Part shown: in pieces, positions 55,153-64,000 of the stretch
Layout: every line of letters begins with the position of its first letter
How positions within the stretch are numbered: position 1 is the stretch's first letter
NCBI GenBank assembly: GCA_030867875.1
Contig: JAOWCC010000577.1
Location: 450,660-514,659, forward strand
Direction: 5' to 3'
From: Actinernus sp. WN-2022
Lineage: Eukaryota; Cnidaria; Anthozoa; Actiniaria; Actinernidae
DNA length: 64,000 nucleotides
The notes under the pieces: model-generated
The model's database searches: none
Told to the model about the DNA's origin: nothing
What the model saw: the letters and a program-made list of their open reading frames with translations, nothing else
Program-made: the position numbers and the translations under genes

Positions 55153-58100
55153 GGAAGCGTCACATATCGATTTTTCCACGAGAAACGTCCAGCTAAGTGT
55201 GGGGGTGGGGGGATTTTGACTTGTGGCGTTTCTCCGTGGAAAAATCGATAGTTTTCAGAAACATCACATCGCAGTCTAGTGTAAATATAAACCTTATGCC
55301 TTACATATTTAATCAGGTCCTTTTTAAATACTGTATTAAATTGCCGAAGGGGAGGGGAAAGGGAGGTCAGACCGCTATGGCTACGCAATTTTCTTCGCCT
55401 TCAATAACTTGGATCAGCGGTGTCAACCAACATAAATTGATCCCGTGGTGATTACCGCAAAATCGAATATGGCGATTTTCCTAGAAGAAGAAAGCAAGGC
55501 TTCGCCATCCGAATCCGATGATGTCAGCTCAGAAAACGGTCATACGCCTCAGGGAATCGAAGCATCTACTTTGCTGACACAAAGCCATTTACTAAGGCAT
55601 GTTCTAGAGAGAATGCCAGGCAAATGGTATGTGACACTCTCACAAAGAACAAGGACGAACTGATTGGCTTCCTGTCAGTCTAAAATGGGGTACAAGAGGA
55701 GATTTATGGTTTAGAAGACTAACGCATTAAGCCGCTGTCACGCCTACAAAACGAGTACGACCATGCAGTAACTCAGCTGCGCACTTCTGTATGGATACTA
55801 CCCTTATGGATGCTGCCGATGCCCCTTTCAGCTTGCAAGACATTTGGTATTTCTCTTCGCATTTTTACAAGTGTCCTAAATCATAGTGAAATAATATTTG
55901 GGAAAGGAAAGAACACTGTTAACCTTGCTCTCAATGCTGCCCCTGGCCATGAGCACTACACGGTACCGTCAAGCTATGCAGGGAGAGACAAAGCAGACAT
56001 TGATTTCACTGAGTATAGTGAATATGACATAACAGCTGCTGTGGAACCTACAGTGGATTCTAGTGAGAATAGCACGTCAGGACCTGATGTAGTACTAACC
56101 GAGAAGGTATCTGGCTAGTAATTCCACTAGTAATTCCAATGAAGTTAAAGTAGAATGCACACACGACAAGCTGATGAGGCCTCATGTTAAATGCCCACAC
56201 ACGGGATCGGCACTAGTAGTTGCTCGCGCACAAAAGTTTCACGAATCAACTGTTCAGACCCACATGAACGACATCTACCCATTGTTAAAGTCAGCAAAGG
56301 AGCTGGGGAAATCCGTCGTTGTCCTCACTGTTGACGGTGGGCCGGACTGGAACGTGTCGTCTTTAGTAAACGAGATCTTTTTTTTCAGACTTTGGCGCGA
56401 ACTGGAGCTAGACGTTCTCGTTGTGTGCTGTTGTGCTGCAATGTATTCAGCGTTCAACAAGATCGAACATTTGTGGGCTCCTTTATCTAGGAGATTGGCC
56501 GGCGTCATTCTGCCGGCAATCTTAGAAGGCGACGCCATACCAGCAGCAAATATGCGTAACTTGAATGACAAATAGAGAGAAAACAAAGAGGCTATTGTTT
56601 TTGAAAGAGCCCTCGAAGAACTAACCAATATTCGTTTCTTGCCAGCACGAAGAAGCTGAGGCTATTTCTGGACTGGAAGAAGTGAAAAGGCTTATGAAAA
56701 CACCATTGAGAGATATTGACTGTGGCGACAACAAGCACATTCTAAAGGAAATGAAATCGATGATAACCCATGTTAATCGCAAAGCTAATGAAGTTGTCTT
56801 CATGAAATGCGCTGATTCTAGCTATGGAGTATGAGGAGGCAAACCCTGGCAGGCTAAAAAGGTCCAACAGTTTCTCGAAAAGAGAGAATTCAAGATGTTT
56901 AGACCAGGGGAGTCTGTCCACCATCCAGGACATTATGCCACGTTCTTTGAAGTTTGCAAGATGCCTACCGAAGATATCAAGGATGACGACCAAAACCAGC
57001 CATCAGTGGAGATCAAGGGACTCGGTCGTTGTAATATTTGCCGATCTTATAGTTTCTATTCTGTTACAGAACAGAAGAGGCATGACTCCCTTTTCCACCG
57101 TAAAGGGAAGCAGTCTTCCAAACAGCCACAGAAAGAAAAGATCGCCAACTACATCTGCACTTATAAGTCAGGAGGCAATAGCTGTGCCTTAGCATTTACT
57201 TCTTATCACAAGCTATACCAACACAAAAAGAAGAACAACCATGCACCGCCGGACACCAAATACTTCAAGAAGGGAATCCCCCACTGCAACCATAGCGAGA
57301 TTTTTACACCGCCTGTTACCAACGAATGCAATGATGAGCCCTTAGGACCCAGTCCTCCCAAGAAACCATGCACTGACAACTTCGTTGGGAAAAGAGCGAA
57401 TGTGTTGTATGACGCTGGAACTCCTGCTGAGAAGTGGTTCACGGGGGTAGTAGTTCAGAAGACAGAGGAGAGCTATCGCGTCTACTTTCCAGAGGACGGG
57501 GAGCTTGCAGACGTTGACAGGAATGAAATTCGAATTGTACAGGATGTATGTGATGATTCCATTGGAAGAAAGGTCAAAGTTCCATTCCAGAAAGTGAACT
57601 AGAAAAATTGTGGGATGGTATCATTGTGGAAGCCCTTAGTCAAAGGAACTTTCGGGAATTTTTTTACGCTGATCAAAAAATTGCGGACGTTAGCACGATT
57701 ATATTCAATTCTGTTGATTGTTTAGTGCTATATGCCTCCGTCTCACCTAATCTGGAAGACGGAGGAGACTGGAGGAAGGCAAAAGTTGCTCTAGCGAAAG
57801 GGTGGGTGGGGTCGCTCCACATCTAAAGTTGGCCGAGATCTTGTTTAAACCAATAAACACTGGAATATTTGAGTCATTTTAATTTATTTACCGGATGGAC
57901 GTCGCAATATTGTGCACGGGTTGCTTTCCCTAGGAAGCACGTGTTGAATGCAAAGTATTAAAACGTTATCTGCGACGATATGTAAAGACCCCTGAAGAGA
58001 AATGGCAGATTGCCGTTGTCCCACAGCTATCGCATCTAATATCCTAAGGTTTTGAGAACTCACTGTCATTGATAGCAGTGAATTCAAAGGTTTCATGATG

Positions 58101-58275
58101 AATTCAACGTTCCACTCCCACCGAATGGGACCCAGAGGTTGTGACAAGTTGTTTAAGTTGGAATAAAAAGGTAGACATGAATGGAAAGAGGTAGTCTATG
58201 ACTTTTGAAAAAAATCGATAAATCTCTGAAGTTTCTTAGGGGGGGGGGGGGGGGGGGTCAATATGTGACGCTTCC
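55153..58275 (+). mobile_element. DNA transposon, 3.1 kb, GGAAGCGTCACATAT ends, 5-bp target duplication
   Basis: Inverted ends GGAAGCGTCACATAT (55153-55167) and ATATGTGACGCTTCC (58261-58275), flanked by CCAAG at 55148-55152 and 58276-58280. Just inside the left end, ATCGATTTTTCCACG and CGTGGAAAAATCGAT form an inner hairpin, and a G-rich homopolymer lies at about 58239. It encloses one decayed multi-domain frame on the plus strand. Superfamily not recognised. Confidence 0.8.
55445..57826 (+). pseudogene. Transposase-like gene: DDE-like core, C2H2-like and Tudor-like segments
   Basis: Decayed reading frame in several pieces. The N-terminal piece (55445-55663) is Ser/Glu-rich. The core (56174-56575) reads VVVLTVDGGPDWN and, about 45 residues on, YSAFNKIEHLWAPLS. 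Asp followed by N-x-I-E-H-L-W resembles the Asp/Glu catalytic layout of IS630/Tc1-type DDE enzymes. After stops and a frameshift, the last piece (56895-57602) carries CNICRSYSFY...RHDSLFH and CTYKSGGNSC...HKLYQHKK, C2H2-like fingers, then RANVLYDAGTPAEKWFTGVVV with YRVYFPEDGELADVDRNEI, a Tudor-like barrel. A short tail is at 57608-57826. In-frame stops near 56573 and 56832 show it is inactive. Confidence 0.6.
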
Positions 58276-58799
58276 CCAAGTTTCTGTGACCTAGACAAGG
58301 ATATTGGCATTCTTATATATTAGCTAGCGTTTTTTCACGTGACCTTGACTTCGTCTCGGACCATAAACAAACAAAAATGAATTTAGCCAACATCCCCCTT
58401 CTAGACCTCACTCTTTTTTAACTGACCCGGATAAATATAAAAGCGAACGTTCTGCTCAGTGCAAACATTATCATATTCTACTGTAGATCTTGTGTGCATA
58501 CTCTATCCTCAGTATGAATGAAAACCGAACCAATCTTCCAAAAAGCTTTCAATATCTAGGTTGGGGTTTTGTTGGCAGGATGCTCGATCTTTTCGTTTTC
58601 AACGAATTTCAGTTTGATTCAATACAATTAATATACGGTTACTTGAGGCGCCTGTAAGTAAGAGCGCCATGGTAGAGACCAAAGCCCTGAACTCCGTGAA
58701 AGATAATTATATGTCTAAGAAGAAATGTGCAGCAACTTATGGTTGAATCAAAATCCCTGAGACTGGCTCTACGGCTTGTGCCAACTCAAAAAACAACTC

Positions 58800-59160
58800 T
58801 ACTGACTTGACGTCTGTTCTTATTAAATCCCTACAAGTATCAGACAGTAATAAGGAATCTAACGAAGTCTTTGAAGTTGTGTCTAGGAAGAAAAAGTCGA
58901 AAACGAACAAACAGACCAAAACCAACAAAGCCACAACAAAGACACCTTCAAACAACAATACCCGCGGCGGTGAGTACAGGCCATCTAACCCAAATTTCAG
59001 TAACCAGTCGGTATCAGATCGCCGGAGATTATTCTATCTTGAAAAATCTACTAAGACAAAAAATGTCTCGCGACCATAAAGTAACTGTATCCTTCTTTCC
59101 CGGCTGCTCAACTAGAGATATGCTTAACCACAGGCTACCCAAGCGTAAGGTTTTTGATTA
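58800..59160 (+). pseudogene. LINE ORF1 fragment with SGNH/esterase-like start
   Basis: A Lys/Asn/Thr-rich linker (SRKKKSKTNKQTKTNK) precedes, in a shifted frame, IAGDYSILKNLLRQKMSRD and VSFFPGCSTRDMLNH. This resembles the beginning of the esterase-like domain of some CR1/L2 ORF1 proteins (GDSI block), here altered by an extra residue. A frameshift lies near 59020. Confidence 0.55.
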
Positions 59161-59589
59161 ACCGTTTATTTTACAAGACTTGACTGGGAATTTATAGAGT
59201 TTTTAGAAATTGCAATAATTCTGTAAATATTGAAATAAAAGAAACAAGACTTTACCTGTGTGTTTATCAGGTAATGGGCTGTGTCCGTGTGCAATTTCAG
59301 CACATTTAGCTGAACCAGGCCAGTACTAAAGAGAGAGAAGGCAGGACACTAAAAAGGCCGATCTCAAAAAACGAGTCGAACTCATAAAATATTTTCAACA
59401 TGAAAATCAACGTCTGTGCCATTCAACTTACTGCAACTGCATCGGGGAGGATATAATGCTTGACTTTATGCTATTAGTTCCGAGATATGCCTCTTTCTCG
59501 AGGAGCAAGCGGCCATATAAAACCATTGAACTCCCACTGATCGCTATTTTTTGCACCTCGATCGGACAATCATGCCACGGCAAGAAGCC

Positions 59590-60990
59590 GTTGGCGCGGT
59601 CAAGCCTGGGCGCTAAGCCATGGATAACTAAGGGTTACGAGCCTCGATTAGGATTAAAAACAAATTATATGCATCCGGCGATGACAAAAAATACAAATTA
59701 TACAGAAATAAGATTTGCAACTTAACACGAATAAGCAAAAAGCAACAATTCTATGAATACTAATTTGACAAATATGAAAAAAACTTGGGAAGGAATAAAT
59801 AATTTACTAAATCGTAAAGCAAATAATTTTAAGCGAATCAATGCAATTAGGGATTTTAACAATAATAAAGTAACTAGAGATCCCTCACGGATAGCTAATG
59901 TACTCAACGAACATTTTGCATCAGTAGGGCCTAAATTAGCAAACAAACTGCCACTGGCACACCATCATTATCTTGATTTTCTCTGTAAATCCAAATCACC
60001 CGATACATCATTTCTTTTTGAGCCTGTTACACCAGAAGAAGTTAAATTGGAAATCTTATGTATACCAAACAACAAATCTCATGGTCTATATTCTTGCCCT
60101 ACACAAATATTGAAATGTGCAAGTAACACTATCAGTGATGTGCTATCAAACATACTTAATACATCTATTATATTAGGAGCATATCCCTCAAAACTAAAAA
60201 TGTCAACAATCATACTGATATTTAAAGCTGAAGATGAGACCGACGCAAATAATTACAGACCTATATCTTTGTTATCTAATTTTAACAGAATTTTCGAAAA
60301 ATTAATGTACAAAAGAATGGAATCTTTTATTGAGGAAAAGAATATACTGTTCTCTTCTCAATATGGCTTTCGTAAAGCACACTCAACTCAACACGCAATT
60401 CTTGATATTGTTAATGCTATATAGACTAATATGGATAAGCGCCTATTTTCGTGTGGAGTTTTTATAGATCTGAAAAAAGCTTTTGATACTGTTGACCATA
60501 GGATTCTGCTCAATAAACTCAATCACTACGGTTTTCGTGGCATAATAAACAAATGGTTTTTATCTTACCTACAAGGTCGGATACAAACAACTCAAATTGG
60601 TTCACACATATCTACCAAAATGGAAACTACTTGTGGCGTACCACATAGTTCTGTTTTAGGTCCATTGCTCTTTTTACTCTAAATCAACGATATTCAAAAC
60701 TGTTCTGATAAATTCAGCTTTTATGTTTTTGCTGATGATACTAATATACTTTATGCTGACAAAAAACTTAAATCGTTGGAACTAATCGTAAACAGAGAAC
60801 TAAAAAATTATATGATTGGCTAATTTTGTAATATTTCGTCCCTATCAAAAAAAACTTAACTATGAACCTAAAATAAGTATAGTCGATAATGAACAGAATA
60901 AGAACGTTCCCTTGGAATGTAAAGACGATGCGAAATAGTTAATTGACAATAATGTATCCTGGAAGAATCATATTGATCATATGGTTAATC
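59590..60990 (+). pseudogene. CR1/L2-type LINE reverse transcriptase, broken
   Basis: Endonuclease-RT linker (KPWITKG at about 59615), RT from 59753 with NNYRPISLLSNFNRIFEKLM, QYGFRKAHSTQ, then a TAG at about 60422. It continues FIDLKKAFDTVDH, CGVPHSSVLGPLLFLL, another stop (about 60680), the catalytic YVFADDTN, and a decayed thumb (SWKNHIDHM at about 60958). The hAT element at 61032 interrupts its downstream part. Possibly the same original LINE as the ORF1 fragment at 58800, with the endonuclease deleted. Confidence 0.85.
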
Positions 60991-61317
60991 GCGAAACTAG
61001 GACATTTTGTGTCCGTACATACCCTCCTGAGTAGGCCTTTCCAGATTGCGCTCGGCAACTTTTTAGCGCAATTTGGCTTTATGAGCAACTTTTTTGGCAG
61101 ACAGCAACTTTTTGGCCACAGAGCAACTTCTGGCAACTTTTTGGGAAACACGCCATTTTTTAGCCTTTTTGAAGCAAATTACTGGATTTTTTGTTTTATA
61201 TTAGCAATTTCAAGTTCTCTTGGCAACAAATTCTTTCCCATCTACACTAAAACTGGTGATTTCATCTTTGACTGGGTAGCCTGTGGACTGTGATTGGGTA
61301 GCCTGTGGAATTAGTTA

Positions 61318-61656
61318 ATGACTAATCTGATGCCTAATATAGAAGTTCTGTCTGACCAGATCAAAATGGCGGACGCTTCGTCGACGTCGACTGATGAAGA
61401 AATGGAAGAAAACCCCATCGAAACTGCCATAAGTAGAGGCGTTTCATTAACAGAACCGGCAAAAGCGTCCATTTCCCGAAAGCGACAAATTGTAGTCAAT
61501 AGTGGGAAATATAAAGCGAGTCGCGAGCACAAGAATCCCAATAACAAAACGTCGGTTTGGGACAGGATTAAAGAGTTCCCTGGTCAACATTTGGAGTGCC
61601 TCCGTGGACAGTTGAACTGTTTTGTTGTCAAGTTTGAAATTATTGACAGGCCTTGA
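61318..61656 (+). pseudogene. hAT transposase N-terminal fragment, BED-finger-like
   Basis: 112-residue frame. After a Ser/Thr/Glu-rich leader, VWDRIKEFPGQHLECLRGQ followed by a single Cys resembles the start of a BED-type zinc finger; the second half of the finger is lost at the stop. Consistent with its position inside hAT ends. Confidence 0.5.
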
Positions 61657-61737
61657 ACTTGCTTTGATTTAGTAAAAACATAAACATTCAATATTTTTTT
61701 TCAATTCAAATTTTGTAATGAATTTAATTAATTAATC

Positions 61738-61915
61738 AATTAATTAACATTACTAGAATCATTACTAGAATTTATTCTAGAAGTTGAGTAAAGCCTAAGA
61801 CAGATTATATAAATAAATAAATTAATTAATTAATTGATTAATTAATTTTATATTTATATAATCTGTCTTAGGCTTTACTTAATTTCGAGAATGAATTCTA
61901 GTAATGTTAGCCAGA
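61738..61915. repeat. A/T-rich fold-back repeat inside the hAT element
   Basis: TAAAGCCTAAGACAGATTATATAAATA (61790-61816) pairs with its near-perfect complement at about 61850-61876, and outer ACATTACTAGAAT/ATTCTAGTAATGT blocks continue the palindrome. TTAA/AATT tandem runs fill the centre. Probably a nested MITE. Confidence 0.75.
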
Positions 61916-62236
61916 GAAGCAGATATTATAGAGAAACGGGTATTATAGGAATGAACCAATTAGTGACTTTTATTCAACAGAAAGTTGCCTTAAACCAGTT
62001 AAAACTATAGTCATTTAGTTGCAAATGTTAATTGGGAAGCAACTGTTATTAAAATAAAGACCAGTCTATAAAAAACATTTGAGCAACTTTTTAAAATATG
62101 GTAGCACTTTTTTTATTTTTGAGCAACTTTTGAGCAACATTTTGGATTTGGAGCAACTTTTTAGCAACTTTTGGGCATTTTTGGGAGCAACTTTTTAGCT
62201 TTTTGGGAGCGCAATCTGGAAAGGCCTACTCCTGAG

Positions 62237-63459
62237 TATTTATCGATGATTGATTGCTCCTTACTTAAAGACCCACGACGGACCATTACGCTTTGCGCGC
62301 TTAGACGCTGGCCGCCATCTTTTGTCGGTGTTGAAAAATGCAGAAATTTTAATCGCTCTACGCAATCCACTTCCATCGGCCGTTTTTCCAATCTGACTTT
62401 CAGTATATTTATTTTCACATTTTGCCAAATTGTAAGGCATCATTTCTATAGCATTTTAAAGACATTTAGGCCACAATGTAGGTGAAACTTGTGTTACAAA
62501 GAATGTGATGTATGTTTATGAAGAGGGCATCATGGCGGACCGTCGGTAGGAAGACCACGTTAGCTTGGTTCTGTTCGGCAAATAAGACTCTGTTCTTCTG
62601 TATTTGACCATTGGAGAGAGAGGAAGCCACATCTGGATTTCTCAGGGAAAAGTATCAGTGTTTTTTGCGTTGTGCTGTGCCACTGTCAACGGTACGGTAA
62701 GCAGTCTTCAGTGATCTTATAAAGTTATCGAGTGATTCGCCACTGGCCATCCCAAGACGTTGCAAGTCAATGCTGGAGAAGTGCAGTGGATTCCCTAAGC
62801 TTATTTTTGACGAGCCAATGGGCATGATTGGGAGTTTGTCTGTGAATTACATGTATGTGAACCGTCGCCTTCGGCGGACTGAACTGAAGCAACAACAACA
62901 AACAGTATACTATAATGAATACAACAACAAATATTTACCAGAGACTTTTCTAAATTCACAACCAAGTTAATGATTATAGCTGAAACATGAATGAATTTTA
63001 TATAAAAAATATTGTAGGTGAGAAAGCCAAGAATCCTTCCACCTCCCTGCAAGAATATAGCCCAAACAGTTTGAGACAAGCATTTCAGTGACTGTTGCCT
63101 GTTGAAAATTATGACAATACTATGAAGTGGCAAAGAAATTGGAACAGTTTGAGTGTTTATAATGCTTATACTAGCATGTTTTTATAAACAAAGGATGTAG
63201 ATTTTAGAAAACAAATAATTGTGGTTTAATGAGGACTGAGTAGTGCATTTCTAACTTGTAATATTAGAGTACTAGTGCAGAATGATGTGTTTTACTAAAA
63301 GAACCAGAATTCTCAGGACTATATCATTGCTTCAAACAAGGGCTCTGCTCTATAGTTTTCAAGTTTTAGGAAAAAGGGATAAAATACTGAGTGAGATTAA
63401 AATAATATCACATGTTGACCTTATCCATAAAACTTCAGTCATAAATTTTATTACTTCCT
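62237..63459. other. No gene recognised
   Basis: Resumes the broken LINE context for a few tens of bases (to about 62280), then unannotated sequence with chance frames only. Confidence 0.35.
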
Positions 63460-63468
63460 CTTCATTTC

Positions 63469-63850
63469 TAGCCTGCTATGCAGACGTATTTCGTCACTCT
63501 CATAAATTCAAAGAAAAAAGTAACGTCTGCTTACCCTAGCGCTTAATTAGTTTTCAATATGCAAGCATGACGTCAGCACGTTTGTTTTATTTTTCTGCCC
63601 AATCAAAGCCATTGTTAGACTTTTAGTGAATTGGCACGCCAGTGAACACTCTCCTATGATTGGTCAATGGCAACTGTATTGTCTGAATTCCTTTTAAATG
63701 TAACAGAATGTCACTTTCCAGGACATGGAAGGTAACATCTGATTGGTCCATAACACAATGAGGTGTGCATATTGGAAACTAATTAAGTACTTGGGTAAGC
63801 AGACATTACTTTTTTCTTCGAATTCAGTTATGAGTCTGCATAGCAGGCTA
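63469..63850. mobile_element. Fold-back MITE, TAGCCTGC ends, 9-bp target duplication
   Basis: 382 bp with about 65-bp inverted arms: left TAGCCTGCTATGCAGACG...GTCTGCTTACCC, right GGGTAAGCAGAC...GTCTGCATAGCAGGCTA. Flanked by CTTCATTTC (63460-63468 and 63851-63859). Its terminal eight bases and 9-bp duplication match the MITE at 26150-26396. Confidence 0.92.
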
Positions 63851-64000
63851 CTTCATTTCTGGCCTTGTAGTCATATAATACATGACCCCAGCTACCTATT
63901 GAAGGGAGGGATGCGCAGCAAGAATGGTGTATGCAAGTTGTTTTGGTATTTCAGTAGTTCTAATCAGAAAATTGGAGAACAATATTTATAACAATCATAA

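Larger units (their letters stand above)
61032..62228. mobile_element. hAT DNA transposon, internally deleted, 1.2 kb
   Basis: Perfect 22-bp inverted ends starting TAGGCCTTTCCAGATTGC and ending GCAATCTGGAAAGGCCTA, flanked by the 8-bp duplication CTCCTGAG (61024-61031 and 62229-62236). GAGCAACTTTT-like subterminal repeats recur at both ends, as expected for hAT transposase binding. Only a transposase N-terminus remains. Confidence 0.93.

Noticed and set aside
58239..58258. Long G run as a regulatory G-quadruplex
   Set aside because: A plain homopolymer next to a transposon end; more likely a slippage product or sequencing-sensitive tract.

Overview
The window looks like a repeat-rich cnidarian nuclear genome, most likely a stony coral or close anthozoan. 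It carries CR1/L2-type LINEs, a DIRS-like retroelement, tRNA-derived SINEs, many fold-back MITEs and a split homeobox gene with a large, transposon-filled intron. No bacterial-style operon, CRISPR array or rRNA is visible. The species call is inference.

Left part (1 to about 25,450, possibly 25,880): the interior and right side of a Polinton/Maverick (adintovirus-like) element of about 15 kb, running off the left edge. Recognisable genes are a protein-primed family B DNA polymerase, a retrovirus-type integrase, an FtsK/HerA-type packaging ATPase, a major capsid protein and a probable minor capsid (penton) protein. There are also several small membrane or coiled-coil proteins, a conserved 571-residue protein, a Cys-rich small protein and a TFIIB-like transcription factor. 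The element is dead: the polymerase has two in-frame stops, and the integrase, the capsid gene and one unknown gene are frameshifted. A 1.3 kb LINE splits the capsid gene (5-bp target duplication) and a 9.2 kb composite LINE splits the TFIIB-like gene (4-bp target duplication). That second LINE itself carries a 5.7 kb insertion made of two head-to-tail copies of an unclassified element. The sequence TTATTC occurs before, between and after the two copies. The larger copy holds a 3.4 kb satellite with a higher-order period near 780 bp.

Middle part (25.9 to 50 kb): a minus-strand homeobox gene of the Not type. Its 3' homeodomain exon is at 28,976-29,244 and a phase-compatible 5' exon with an eh1-like repressor motif is at 49,517-49,850. 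The roughly 20 kb between them is packed with repeats: two tRNA-SINEs, a DIRS-like retroelement (about 33.1-42.3 kb) dissected by a minus-strand LINE, MITEs and a TIR transposon, a long-TIR DNA transposon (42.3-44.1 kb) and minisatellites.

Right part (50 to 64 kb): a 5 kb stretch without recognisable genes, then a decayed 3.1 kb DNA transposon (55,153-58,275). Its broken reading frame combines a DDE-like core, a C2H2-like segment and a Tudor-like segment. After it come LINE fragments, a 1.2 kb hAT element with 8-bp target duplications and a fold-back MITE with a 9-bp duplication. The only host gene supported is the homeobox gene; everything else recognisable is mobile DNA.
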